Both the position numbers and the translations under genes were made by a program. Below the pieces are notes generated by a model that ran no database searches, was not told the origin of the DNA, and saw nothing but the letters and a program-made list of their open reading frames with translations. Positions 44,063-51,582 of a stretch of DNA of 64,000 nt are shown piece by piece. Numbering within the stretch: the first letter of the stretch is position 1; every line of letters starts with the position of its first letter. Source of the DNA: Neotamlana nanhaiensis (lineage in GTDB: Bacteria > Bacteroidota > Bacteroidia > Flavobacteriales > Flavobacteriaceae); NCBI RefSeq assembly GCF_000943555.1, contig NZ_JTDV01000014.1:1-64000 (forward strand), read 5' to 3'.

Positions 44063-46105
44063 ATGACAAAAAATCTGCTAAATAATTCATTTAAAACCAA
44101 ATATAACACAGCTCCATTTTCAAAAATTGAAAACAATCATTATTTACCCGCTTTTAAACAAGCTATAAATGATGCTAAGGCCGAAATTGACACCATAACA
44201 AATAATGAAGCAGAGCCAACATTTAGTAATACTATTGAAGCTTTAGATTTTTCGGGAGATCAATTAAGCAGAATTTCAAGTATCTTTTTTAATTTAAACT
44301 CTGCTGAAACCAACGACGAAATCCAAAGGATTGCTCAAGAGGTATCACCATTACTTTCAGAATTCAGTAATGATATTACTTTAAACGAAGATTTATTTAA
44401 ACGTGTAAAAGCGGTTTATGACAATAAAGAAGCTTTAAATTTAACCACAGAGCAACAAACGCTTTTAGATAAAAAATACAAAGGATTTTCTAGAAACGGT
44501 GCCAATCTTCCTGAAGACAAAAAACAAGAGCTACGCGAAATAGATAAAGAATTAAGCAAATTAAGCTTAAAATTTGGTGAAAATGTTTTAGCCGAAACCA
44601 ACAAATATGAGCTCCACATTACCAATGAAGCCGATTTAGGCGGTTTACCAGAAAATGCTAAAGAAGACGCCAAACAAACGGCTGAACAAAAAGAAAAAGA
44701 CGGCTGGATTATTACCTTACAACACCCAAGCTACGTTCCGTTTATGACCTACGCCAAAAACCGCGCACTTCGTAAAAAACTTGCCTTAGCTTTCGGCTCT
44801 AAAGGGTTTAATAATGATGATTTAGACAATCAAGAAATTGTTTTAAACATTGTAAAATTACGCCATAAACGCGCAAATTTATTAGGTTATAAAACCCATG
44901 CAAATTTTGTGCTTGAGGAACGTATGGCTAAAAATCCGGAAACTGTAACTACTTTTTTAAATGATTTATTAGAAAAAGCGAAACCAGCTGCCGAAAAAGA
45001 ATTTAAAACACTAAGTGCATTCGCTAAAGATTTAGATGGCATTGAAACACTTCAAAAATGGGATGGCGCTTATTATGCTGAAAAATTAAAACAAAAATTA
45101 TTCGATTTAGATGATGAAAAGCTTAAACCTTATTTTAAGCTAGAAAACGTCATTAATGGTGTATTTATAGTAGCCAATAAATTATTCGGGTTACAATTTG
45201 AAGAAATTAACGATATAGACAAATACCACGACGATGTTTTAACGTATAAGGTTACCGACTGTGACGGTAATTACATTTCCATTTTCTATGCCGACTTTTT
45301 CCCAAGAGCTGGAAAACGCGGTGGCGCGTGGATGACGGTTTATAAACCACAATTTATAAAGGATGGTGAGAACGATCGTCCGCATATTTCCATCGTTTGT
45401 AACTTTACAAAACCTACCAAAACCAAACCATCGTTACTAACGTTTAACGAGGTTACTACCCTATTCCATGAATTTGGTCATGCGCTCCACGGCATGCTTG
45501 CTAACACAACGTACCCAAGTTTATCAGGCACAAGCGTATTTTGGGATTTTGTAGAGCTACCAAGTCAGGTACTCGAAAATTGGTGCTACGAACAAGAAGC
45601 GCTTGAGCTTTTCGCAACGCATTACGAAACAGGCGAAGTTATCCCAATGGATTTAATTGCAAAAATTAAAGCTTCAGCTACCTTTAATGAAGGCATGCAA
45701 ACGCTACGTCAAATTAGTTTTGGCTTGTTAGATATGAGTTGGCATTCGGGTGAATCGCCAGAAAGCATATCATCTGTAAAAGCACACGAATCAAAAGCTT
45801 TTAAAAACACCAAATTATATCCTGATGTTGCCGAAAATTGCATGAGCACCTCATTCTCTCACATTTTCCAAGGTGGTTATTCCTCTGGATATTATAGCTA
45901 CAAATGGGCCGAAGTTTTAGATGCTGATGCTTTTGAGTATTTTAAAGAAGAAGGTATTTTTAGCAAATCGGTTGCCGCTAAATTTAAAGATAATGTATTG
46001 TCGCAAGGTGGTACCGAAGACCCAATGACCTTATATAAACGCTTTCGCGGAAAAGAACCTCAGCCCGAAGCTTTATTAAAACGTGCCGGATTGATTAAAG
46101 AATAA
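44063..46105 (+). CDS. M3-family metallopeptidase (peptidyl-dipeptidase Dcp type)
   Basis: Zinc peptidase that trims dipeptides from oligopeptides. 680 residues, no signal peptide, so cytosolic. The helical N-terminal part is typical (FSKIENNHYLPAFKQAINDAKAEID; FSNTIEALDFSGDQLSRISSIFFNLNSA). The catalytic motif is FHEFGHALHGML with His469, Glu470 and His473, and the downstream Glu ligand in FVELPSQVLENW. GYSSGYYSYKWAEVLDADAFEYF is the family's substrate-binding tyrosine region. It is monocistronic between two hairpins. Its role would be completing peptide degradation. Confidence 0.94.
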   Translation: MTKNLLNNSFKTKYNTAPFSKIENNHYLPAFKQAINDAKAEIDTITNNEAEPTFSNTIEALDFSGDQLSRISSIFFNLNSAETNDEIQRIAQEVSPLLSEFSNDITLNEDLFKRVKAVYDNKEALNLTTEQQTLLDKKYKGFSRNGANLPEDKKQELREIDKELSKLSLKFGENVLAETNKYELHITNEADLGGLPENAKEDAKQTAEQKEKDGWIITLQHPSYVPFMTYAKNRALRKKLALAFGSKGFNNDDLDNQEIVLNIVKLRHKRANLLGYKTHANFVLEERMAKNPETVTTFLNDLLEKAKPAAEKEFKTLSAFAKDLDGIETLQKWDGAYYAEKLKQKLFDLDDEKLKPYFKLENVINGVFIVANKLFGLQFEEINDIDKYHDDVLTYKVTDCDGNYISIFYADFFPRAGKRGGAWMTVYKPQFIKDGENDRPHISIVCNFTKPTKTKPSLLTFNEVTTLFHEFGHALHGMLANTTYPSLSGTSVFWDFVELPSQVLENWCYEQEALELFATHYETGEVIPMDLIAKIKASATFNEGMQTLRQISFGLLDMSWHSGESPESISSVKAHESKAFKNTKLYPDVAENCMSTSFSHIFQGGYSSGYYSYKWAEVLDADAFEYFKEEGIFSKSVAAKFKDNVLSQGGTEDPMTLYKRFRGKEPQPEALLKRAGLIKE

Positions 46106-46127
46106 ATAATTTATCTCAATATTTTTA

Positions 46128-46170
46128 GCCACGAATTCACGAATTAATTGGTGTATTCGTGGCTTTTTTT
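46128..46170 (+). terminator. Intrinsic terminator after the M3 peptidase
   Basis: Perfect 9-bp stem GCCACGAAT (46128-46136)/ATTCGTGGC (46155-46163) followed by a T run, 22 bases after the stop. Confidence 0.85.
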
Positions 46171-46176
46171 TGCAAG

Positions 46177-46798
46177 CTATTTACTAAGCAAATAAATAAA
46201 ATTACCAAGAGCAACCAAACCAGTTAAACATCCTAAGATAAAATCGATTTTAGACGCTATAAAAGTTAACTTATGCTCAATATTTTTGGCAATTATAGCA
46301 TAAAGTGTGTAGAGTAAAAATGAGCCAATTGTAGATCCGATAGAAAAATAAAATGCATTTAATATAGTATAATCAAAGTAATCGTAACCTATTAAAAGCG
46401 CAACGAAAGTAAAATAAAAAGGAATTGCCATCATATTTAATGAAGACATTAAAATGCCATAAAAATAAGATTTCGATTTAGGAATTTCCTTTGCCTTAAC
46501 AGGAGCTTTTGATGAGAAATAAATTCTAAAAAAGTTAATAGATAGTAGAAACAAAATTACTATTCCTATCTTTTGTATTATAGCAATATATTCAGAGTTT
46601 TTCATTAAAACATTTGCCAAATAAGCCAATATTAGCTTGAAAAAACAAAACTGTTGCATATCCTGCAATTAAGTAAAATGTTGGCCTTTTTCCATTTCTT
46701 AAACTGTACTTAACTACTGTTAAATTTAAAAAACTAGGAGTTATACTTCCTAAAGAGGCAATACAAAAACCTAAAACCACAAAGATTAAAATTTGCAT
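46177..46798 (-). pseudogene. LysE-family transporter, frameshifted
   Basis: Two minus-strand frames give one LysE-type membrane protein of about 205 residues. The first reads ILIFVVLGFCIASLGSITPSFLNLTVVKYSLRNGKRPTFYLIAGYATVLFFQANIG (46798 to about 46630; shown for identity, cut at the break). The second continues AYLANVLMKNSEYIAIIQKIGIVILFLL to 46177. The break is near 46625 (ATTGGCTTATTTG), where a one-base change would restore the frame. LysE proteins export amino acids. It is either a young pseudogene or a sequencing error; the rest of both halves is undamaged. It is divergent from gbsR. Confidence 0.75.
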
Positions 46799-46917
46799 AA
46801 TCTGTCAATTAGCCACAAAGAAACGAATTAATAAACGATTGCCTTCCTGATTAACCTTTATTTAAAATTAATAGAATTATTTATAAAAAAAATAGAGAAC
46901 TGAAACTAGAAAAAAAT

Positions 46918-46962
46918 AAACTTTCAATAATTACTGAAAGTTTAAAACTTTTTATATATTTG
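46918..46962 (+). promoter_or_regulatory. gbsR promoter with palindromic operator, copy 1
   Basis: CTTTCAATAATTACTGAAAG at 46921-46940 is a 20-bp palindrome with one mismatched pair, flanked by AAA/TTT (26 bp in all). The -7 box TATATTTG (46955-46962) follows, placing the palindrome over the -33 region. The ATG is 4 bases after the box. The block 46922-46950 recurs at 47489-47517 with 27 of 29 identities. Confidence 0.65.
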
Positions 46963-46966
46963 TCAC

Positions 46967-47470
46967 ATGAATTATCAAGAAGCCAAAGAAAAATTTATTA
47001 GCACCTGGGGAAGTTTAGGCTCGCTTTGGGGTATTAATAAGGCTATGGCTCAAATTCAGGCGCTGTTGTTTATTTCTACCAAACCCCTATCTATGGAAGA
47101 TATCATGGAGGAATTAAAAATTTCTCGCGGAAACACAAGTATGAATTTGAGACAATTGATGGATTGGGGTATTGTTACAAAAGAAATCATTCCTGGAGAA
47201 CGTAAAGAGTTTTTCTCGACAGAAAAAGACGTACAAGAACTAGCAAGAGTTGTTGCAAAAGAACGTAGCAGACGGGAAATAAAACCTGTTATAAAAGTGC
47301 TTAAAGAAGTATCCTCTATTAAAGATGACGGAAGTAAGCAAACAAAGGAACTTATAAAACAAACCAAAGCACTACACGAATTAACAGATACGATGGATGT
47401 TATGATCAACAAAGTTGTAAACCAAAACCAAAATTGGTTGACCAAATCACTATTAAAACTATTTAAATAG
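46967..47470 (+). CDS. GbsR/MarR-family transcriptional regulator
   Basis: Winged-helix regulator of 167 residues. The start YQEAKEKFISTWGSLGSLWGINKAMAQIQALLF and the HTH region LSMEDIMEELKISRGNTSMNLRQLMDWGIVTKEIIPGERKEFF are the GbsR pattern. C-terminal helices (about 95-167) probably dimerise. A -7 box 4 bases before the ATG suggests a leaderless transcript. The palindrome in its own promoter recurs before the next gene, so it probably represses itself and the four-gene operon that follows (inference). Confidence 0.9.
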   Translation: MNYQEAKEKFISTWGSLGSLWGINKAMAQIQALLFISTKPLSMEDIMEELKISRGNTSMNLRQLMDWGIVTKEIIPGERKEFFSTEKDVQELARVVAKERSRREIKPVIKVLKEVSSIKDDGSKQTKELIKQTKALHELTDTMDVMINKVVNQNQNWLTKSLLKLFK

Positions 47471-47488
47471 TTTTTTTTTAGCAAAATG

Positions 47489-47517
47489 TTTCAATAATTA
47501 TTGAAAGTTCAAAACTT
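47489..47517 (+). promoter_or_regulatory. Palindromic operator, copy 2, before the DoxX-like operon
   Basis: TTTCAATAATTATTGAAA at 47489-47506 is a perfect 18-bp palindrome, continuing with GTTCAAAACTT as in copy 1 (GTTTAAAACTT). It lies 16 bases before the next ATG and 18 bases after the gbsR stop. Confidence 0.65.
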
Positions 47518-47522
47518 ATAAA

Positions 47523-47900
47523 ATGACTAAAAAAATAATAAATTTAATTATTGCTGCTATTTGGTTGGCAAATGGACTGTATTGCAAAATTTTAAATTTT
47601 GTACCAAGACACGAATTAATAATTGCTGAAATATTGAACACAAATTATCCCGAATATTTTCGAATTATAATTGGTATCCTCGAAGTTGGCATGAGTATAT
47701 GGGTTATTTCTGAAAAACATAAAAACCTTATCCTTTATACTCAAATAACAACTATTGCAATTATGAATATACTAGAGTTTTATTATACACCCAACCTATT
47801 GCTGTGGGGGAAATTTAATGTTGTTTTTGCTGCAATATTAATTGCAATAATTTATTCGAACCACATAAAAAACAATACAACAACCTATGAATTTACCTAA
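47523..47900 (+). CDS. DoxX-like family membrane protein
   Basis: 125 residues, four predicted transmembrane helices. IWLANGLYCKILNFVPRHELIIAEIL is the recognisable DoxX-like pattern. Function unknown in detail; DoxX relatives are often linked to redox or thiosulfate metabolism, which the sequence here does not show. It is the first gene after the second palindromic operator; its end overlaps the DUF2071 gene by 14 bases. Confidence 0.8.
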   Translation: MTKKIINLIIAAIWLANGLYCKILNFVPRHELIIAEILNTNYPEYFRIIIGILEVGMSIWVISEKHKNLILYTQITTIAIMNILEFYYTPNLLLWGKFNVVFAAILIAIIYSNHIKNNTTTYEFT

Positions 47901-48627
47901 ACTAAAAAACCATCCATTTAGTGTTAATGCTCTTTTTAAAAAATCAATCGTACTAACATTTGCATTCCCACAAGAACAAATTAAATCATTAATACCAGAA
48001 TGTTTAACATTAGATACTTTTGATAACAAATGGGCATTTATTGCAGTGGCTATGGTGGAAACCGAGCATTTACGTCCTAAAGCATTCCCTAAACTATTGG
48101 GAAATAATTTCTTTTTAATTGGGTATCGTGTTTTTGTACGTTACACTAACGCAAAAGGCAAAAACCTAAGAGGACTGTATATTTTAAAATCTGAAACCAA
48201 TAAAAGAAAAATGGCCTTTTTTGGCAATATTTTCACACACTATAATTATACATCAACAGATATTAAAGTGACGAAAAACTCATTAGAAACAATTATTTCA
48301 TCAGCAAAATCCCGTTTCAGTTTATCTTATCTAAACAGGAAAAATAACATCCAATTACCAGAAACGTCACCTTTCAAAAACTGGAAAGAAGCGAGACGAT
48401 TTGCAGGTCCATTACCCTTCACTTTTACTTATAACTCTGTTAAAAAAGAAGTATTAATAATTGAAGGAGTCAGAAACAATTGGAAACCTTCTCCTATAAA
48501 AATTCAAAATTTCAAATTTAAATATCTAGACGAACTAGATTTTAAACACCCACAACTTGCGAATGCATTTATTGTTGAAAACATACCATACACATGGAAA
48601 AAAGGAAAACTAGAATTATGGAAATAA
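47887..48627 (+). CDS. DUF2071 (YqjF-like) family protein
   Basis: 246 residues. NALFKKSIVLTFAFPQEQIKSLIPECLTLDTFDNKWAFIAVAMVE, RVFVRYTNAKGKNLRGLYILKSET and a beta-rich remainder match DUF2071, a predicted acetoacetate-decarboxylase-like beta fold. Catalytic activity is not established. It overlaps the DoxX-like gene by 14 bases and the methyltransferase start by 10 bases, so it is translated within a tight operon. Confidence 0.82.
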   Translation: MNLPKLKNHPFSVNALFKKSIVLTFAFPQEQIKSLIPECLTLDTFDNKWAFIAVAMVETEHLRPKAFPKLLGNNFFLIGYRVFVRYTNAKGKNLRGLYILKSETNKRKMAFFGNIFTHYNYTSTDIKVTKNSLETIISSAKSRFSLSYLNRKNNIQLPETSPFKNWKEARRFAGPLPFTFTYNSVKKEVLIIEGVRNNWKPSPIKIQNFKFKYLDELDFKHPQLANAFIVENIPYTWKKGKLELWK

Positions 48628-49370
48628 AAAGAAAAAAATTTCAAGGCGTTTTAAATATCATAAGTTTTAATAGACACTTTTACTTTATTGGTTTCTTATT
48701 AATAACTATTACTATTGCCTTTAGTGTTTTATTTAATTGGTCAACTTTGCTATTTGTAATTATCTTATCGCTCATTGCCTACAGCCTTATAATACCCTTA
48801 ATAGTTTCGGCTTATGTTTACGACTTTTCGAAGTATTACAATTTCGATTGGTTAAAAAATATCAACTTAAAAAAGGTAAAAAACATTGCAAATATCCATG
48901 CTGGTTTTGATGAAACTAGTCATTTAATAAAATCACACTTTCCTAAGACAAAACTACACGTATTTGACTTTTACAATAAAACAAATCATACCGAAAAAGC
49001 AATTATACAAGCCAGAAGCATTAGTCAGGTTTACCCAAACACTATCTCTATTTCAACAAGACACATTCCTTTAAAAACAAATTCATTGGATGTTGTATTT
49101 CTGCTTTCTGCCGCTCATGAAATTCGCTCCAACCATGAAAAAGAAACTTTTTTAAAAGAATGTTATCGTATTTGCAAACCAAATGGTCATGTTATTATGG
49201 TAGAACATCTTAGAGATTCATTTAATTTTTTAGCATTTTCTGTTGGCTTTACGCATTTCTTCTCTAAAACGGTATGGCTTAATGTTTTTAGAAAGGCTAA
49301 TTTCCACCTAGAAAATGAATCTAAGTTCACCCCATTCATGTCTATTTTTAATTTTACAAAACAACAATGA
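48618..49370 (+). CDS. Membrane-anchored class I SAM-dependent methyltransferase
   Basis: 250 residues from ATG 48618 (an in-frame ATG at 48594 lies inside the preceding gene). Two N-terminal transmembrane helices (FYFIGFLLITITIAFSVLF; LLFVIILSLIAYSLIIPLIV). The Rossmann domain has a weak motif I (VKNIANIHAGFDETSHLI), acidic motif (KLHVFDFY), LDVVFLLSAAHEIRS and CKPNGHVIMVEHLRD (post-motif III). The glycine-rich SAM loop is poor (IHAGFDE), so activity is less certain than the fold. The target may be a membrane lipid or quinone (inference). It ends in an ATGA overlap with the next gene. Confidence 0.78.
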   Translation: MEIKRKKFQGVLNIISFNRHFYFIGFLLITITIAFSVLFNWSTLLFVIILSLIAYSLIIPLIVSAYVYDFSKYYNFDWLKNINLKKVKNIANIHAGFDETSHLIKSHFPKTKLHVFDFYNKTNHTEKAIIQARSISQVYPNTISISTRHIPLKTNSLDVVFLLSAAHEIRSNHEKETFLKECYRICKPNGHVIMVEHLRDSFNFLAFSVGFTHFFSKTVWLNVFRKANFHLENESKFTPFMSIFNFTKQQ

Positions 49371-49768
49371 TGGCTATTTATATAAAAATTATCGGATACA
49401 TATTTATCATCTTATCTATAATTCATCTCGGGTTTCCAAAATATTTCAACTGGCAAAACGAACTAAGTTCTCTAAGTTTGATGAATAGACAAATGATGAA
49501 AACCCACACCTTTTTTATTGCCCTTACAGTTTTTCTAATGGGTGTTTTATGCATAACGGCGACCTATGAACTAACAGAAACGTTATTCGGAAAAAAAATT
49601 ATGCTAGGATTAGGTGTATTTTGGTCAACCCGCTTATTTTTTCAATTTTTTGTATACTCTAAAAAACTATGGAGAGGTAAGCTTTTTGAAACTATTATTC
49701 ATATTGTTTTTTCAATGTTTTGGTTATTTTCAAGTGCTGTTTTTTTTATCAGTTTTTACAACGATTAA
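49367..49768 (+). CDS. Small membrane protein of unknown function
   Basis: 133 residues, four predicted helices (IKIIGYIFIILSIIHLGFP; THTFFIALTVFLMGVLCITA; KIMLGLGVFWSTRLFFQFFV; IIHIVFSMFWLFSSAVFFI). Not recognised. Histidine and asparagine positions (SIIHLGFPKYFNWQNEL, KTHTFF) could line a cofactor or lipid site. Its start overlaps the methyltransferase stop (ATGA), making it the last gene of the GbsR-linked operon. Confidence 0.75.
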   Translation: MMAIYIKIIGYIFIILSIIHLGFPKYFNWQNELSSLSLMNRQMMKTHTFFIALTVFLMGVLCITATYELTETLFGKKIMLGLGVFWSTRLFFQFFVYSKKLWRGKLFETIIHIVFSMFWLFSSAVFFISFYND

Positions 49769-49788
49769 CAAATTGAAGTATTTTTTTC

Positions 49789-49796
49789 TATTTTTG
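49789..49796 (+). promoter_or_regulatory. -7 box of the ECF sigma gene
   Basis: TATTTTTG, an exact TAnnTTTG, 19 bases before the sigma factor ATG. Confidence 0.5.
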
Positions 49797-49815
49797 AAAA
49801 AATCAAAAAACAAAC

Positions 49816-50370
49816 ATGCCAAAACACCAACTTAACCCGAATAAGTGGATAGATTTATATTCCGATTACTTATTCAACTACACCATTGCTCGTGTTAACG
49901 ATCGCGAAATGGCTCAAGATTTGGTTCAAGACACTTTTTTGGCGGGTTTAAAATCTATGAAAAATTTTAAAGGAGATGCTAGCGAACGTACTTGGCTAAT
50001 ATCAATTTTAAAACGAAAAATTATAGATTACTACAGAAAAATAAATTCTAAAAAAGGCAAAGCGGAAGTTAAAATAGCCTACAATAACGATTCTGAAACC
50101 GAAGGCGATTGGCTTGAAGAACGCGTTGCAGACCCGTTTGATAAAACGGCCGAAGACGACCTACAAAACGCAGAATTAGGCAATGCCATTTACGAATGCT
50201 TAAGCAAATTACCAGAAAAACAAGCCGAGGTTTTTAAAATGAAAACTATTCAAGGGATTGAAACCGAAGTAATTTGTAATGAATTAAATATAACCGCGTC
50301 TAACCTTTGGGTAATTATACATCGAGCCCGAACCGCTATGGCAGATTGTTTAAAAGAAAATTGGTTCTAA
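49816..50370 (+). CDS. ECF-type RNA polymerase sigma factor
   Basis: 184 residues. Region 2 spans about 10-75 (LYSDYLFNYTIARVNDREMAQDLVQDTFLAGLKSMKNFKGDASERTWLISILKRKIIDYYRK, the classic ECF pattern). A charged linker (SKKGKAEVKIAYNND) precedes region 4 at about 120-180 (AIYECLSKLPEKQAEVFKMKTIQGIETEVICNELNITASNLWVIIHRARTAMADCL). A small gene 2 bases downstream is a likely anti-sigma partner. Target promoters unknown. Confidence 0.95.
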   Translation: MPKHQLNPNKWIDLYSDYLFNYTIARVNDREMAQDLVQDTFLAGLKSMKNFKGDASERTWLISILKRKIIDYYRKINSKKGKAEVKIAYNNDSETEGDWLEERVADPFDKTAEDDLQNAELGNAIYECLSKLPEKQAEVFKMKTIQGIETEVICNELNITASNLWVIIHRARTAMADCLKENWF

Positions 50371-50372
50371 TT

Positions 50373-50633
50373 ATGAAAAAAAATGTTTTGTTTATTTCCT
50401 GCGAAGAAGCGCAACATATTTGTGATAAAAATCAATATGGAGAAGCGAATTGGATAGAAAAGCTAAAATTAAATATTAGACTTATATATTGTCGTGTTAC
50501 CCAGTCTTATGTAAAGCAAAATAAGAAACTATCTAAAGTTATTAAAAATTCTGAGGTAAAATGTATGGACAACCAATGCAAAGAAACTATTAGAAAAAAT
50601 TTCGATAAAGCTTTAAAAGAACACAATTCTTAA
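50373..50633 (+). CDS. Small putative anti-sigma factor, degenerate zinc-finger type
   Basis: 86 residues from ATG 50373, 2 bases after the sigma gene. KNVLFISCEEAQHICDKNQYGEANWIEKLKLNIRLIYCRVTQSYVKQN has the layout of zinc-binding anti-sigma domains (H-x3-C-x2-C in the third helix). Here the His position reads Arg or Ile and the last Cys is missing (LIYCRVTQSY), so zinc binding in the usual manner is unlikely. The extra cysteines (SCEEAQHIC, VKCMDNQC) could substitute. No transmembrane helix: a cytosolic partner. Its stop overlaps that of the convergent gene by TTAA. Confidence 0.75.
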   Translation: MKKNVLFISCEEAQHICDKNQYGEANWIEKLKLNIRLIYCRVTQSYVKQNKKLSKVIKNSEVKCMDNQCKETIRKNFDKALKEHNS

Positions 50634-51463
50634 ACCAATAGCCAACAAATTAACAGCCAATAAATAGGCACCGCTTCAACCCAAAACGCACTGTAATATT
50701 TCCCTTGATAAACTTTTGAACCTACTACAAAACCACCTATAATTAAACTTACCAAGGCCAACTCCAAAAATTTAGCATTGGTTGTATCATCTTTAAAAAA
50801 CTCAATTAAAAAAAATACTACTAACAGCAAAACACCCATTATTTTTGTGGTTTTAACACCTATTTTTTGCGGCACTGTAGAGAGTTTTAAATTATCGTAA
50901 CGCAAATCACGAATCTCAAACGGTAACATTAAAACGATAATAAAAACAAAGCGTTGAATAGCAGATAAAACAACATCTGTACTTAAAATAAAATCTTCCT
51001 CAACCAAAGGTAAAATAACAGTCACGCCACTCCAAATTAAGGCAATAAGGTAAATTTTTAAACCACTTATGCTTCGCAAATTTTGTTTACTATCTACAAA
51101 AATGTGCTTAGGCAAAAACGGAATCGCATACAAAAACGTAACTACAGCAAAACCTAAAATATACACTAGAGTTTTTACTTGTAATTGATAAGCAAAAAAG
51201 CACAAACACAAAAAACAGAAAAACGAAAATATTTGAATGTATTTTAACCATGCTGCTAAACTCCGATGATGGAATTTTGCAATGCCATAAAACTTCACAA
51301 AATTGTACCCCGTAATGGTAGAAAAAAACAAAAAAAACAACACGTTTAAATCTATCGAAATACTATAGTTTAAAAACGTAATGCATGCCAGCGATACCAC
51401 CGACAAACCCACGTGAATGCTACTATTTAAGTAAAAATTAAGTATTCGTTTTAACATTTGCAT
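50630..51463 (-). CDS. UbiA-like multi-pass membrane protein
   Basis: 277 residues with about eight transmembrane helices. The pattern LPFEIRDLRYDNLKLSTVPQKIGVKTT resembles the second aspartate motif of UbiA prenyltransferases (D-x3-D: RDLRYD, followed by T/S-P-x-x-x-G). The first motif is weak: GYNFVKFYG replaces N-x3-D-x3-D, so prenyl transfer is doubtful. Function unknown. It is convergent with the anti-sigma-like gene and divergent from gcvP. Confidence 0.65.
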   Translation of the reverse strand: MQMLKRILNFYLNSSIHVGLSVVSLACITFLNYSISIDLNVLFFLFFSTITGYNFVKFYGIAKFHHRSLAAWLKYIQIFSFFCFLCLCFFAYQLQVKTLVYILGFAVVTFLYAIPFLPKHIFVDSKQNLRSISGLKIYLIALIWSGVTVILPLVEEDFILSTDVVLSAIQRFVFIIVLMLPFEIRDLRYDNLKLSTVPQKIGVKTTKIMGVLLLVVFFLIEFFKDDTTNAKFLELALVSLIIGGFVVGSKVYQGKYYSAFWVEAVPIYWLLICWLLV

Positions 51464-51550
51464 TTTACAAAAATAACGAAAGTGTTAATAACGTTTGGTA
51501 ATGGTTAAAAACTTTCGATTTCTAGCTAGAGCACACATGAAATATTACGT

Positions 51551-51558
51551 ACTTTTGC
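51551..51558 (+). promoter_or_regulatory. -7 box of gcvP
   Basis: TACTTTTG, an exact TAnnTTTG, 24 bases before the gcvP ATG. Confidence 0.5.
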
Positions 51559-51582
51559 AAATTATAAAAACACATATTTTTA

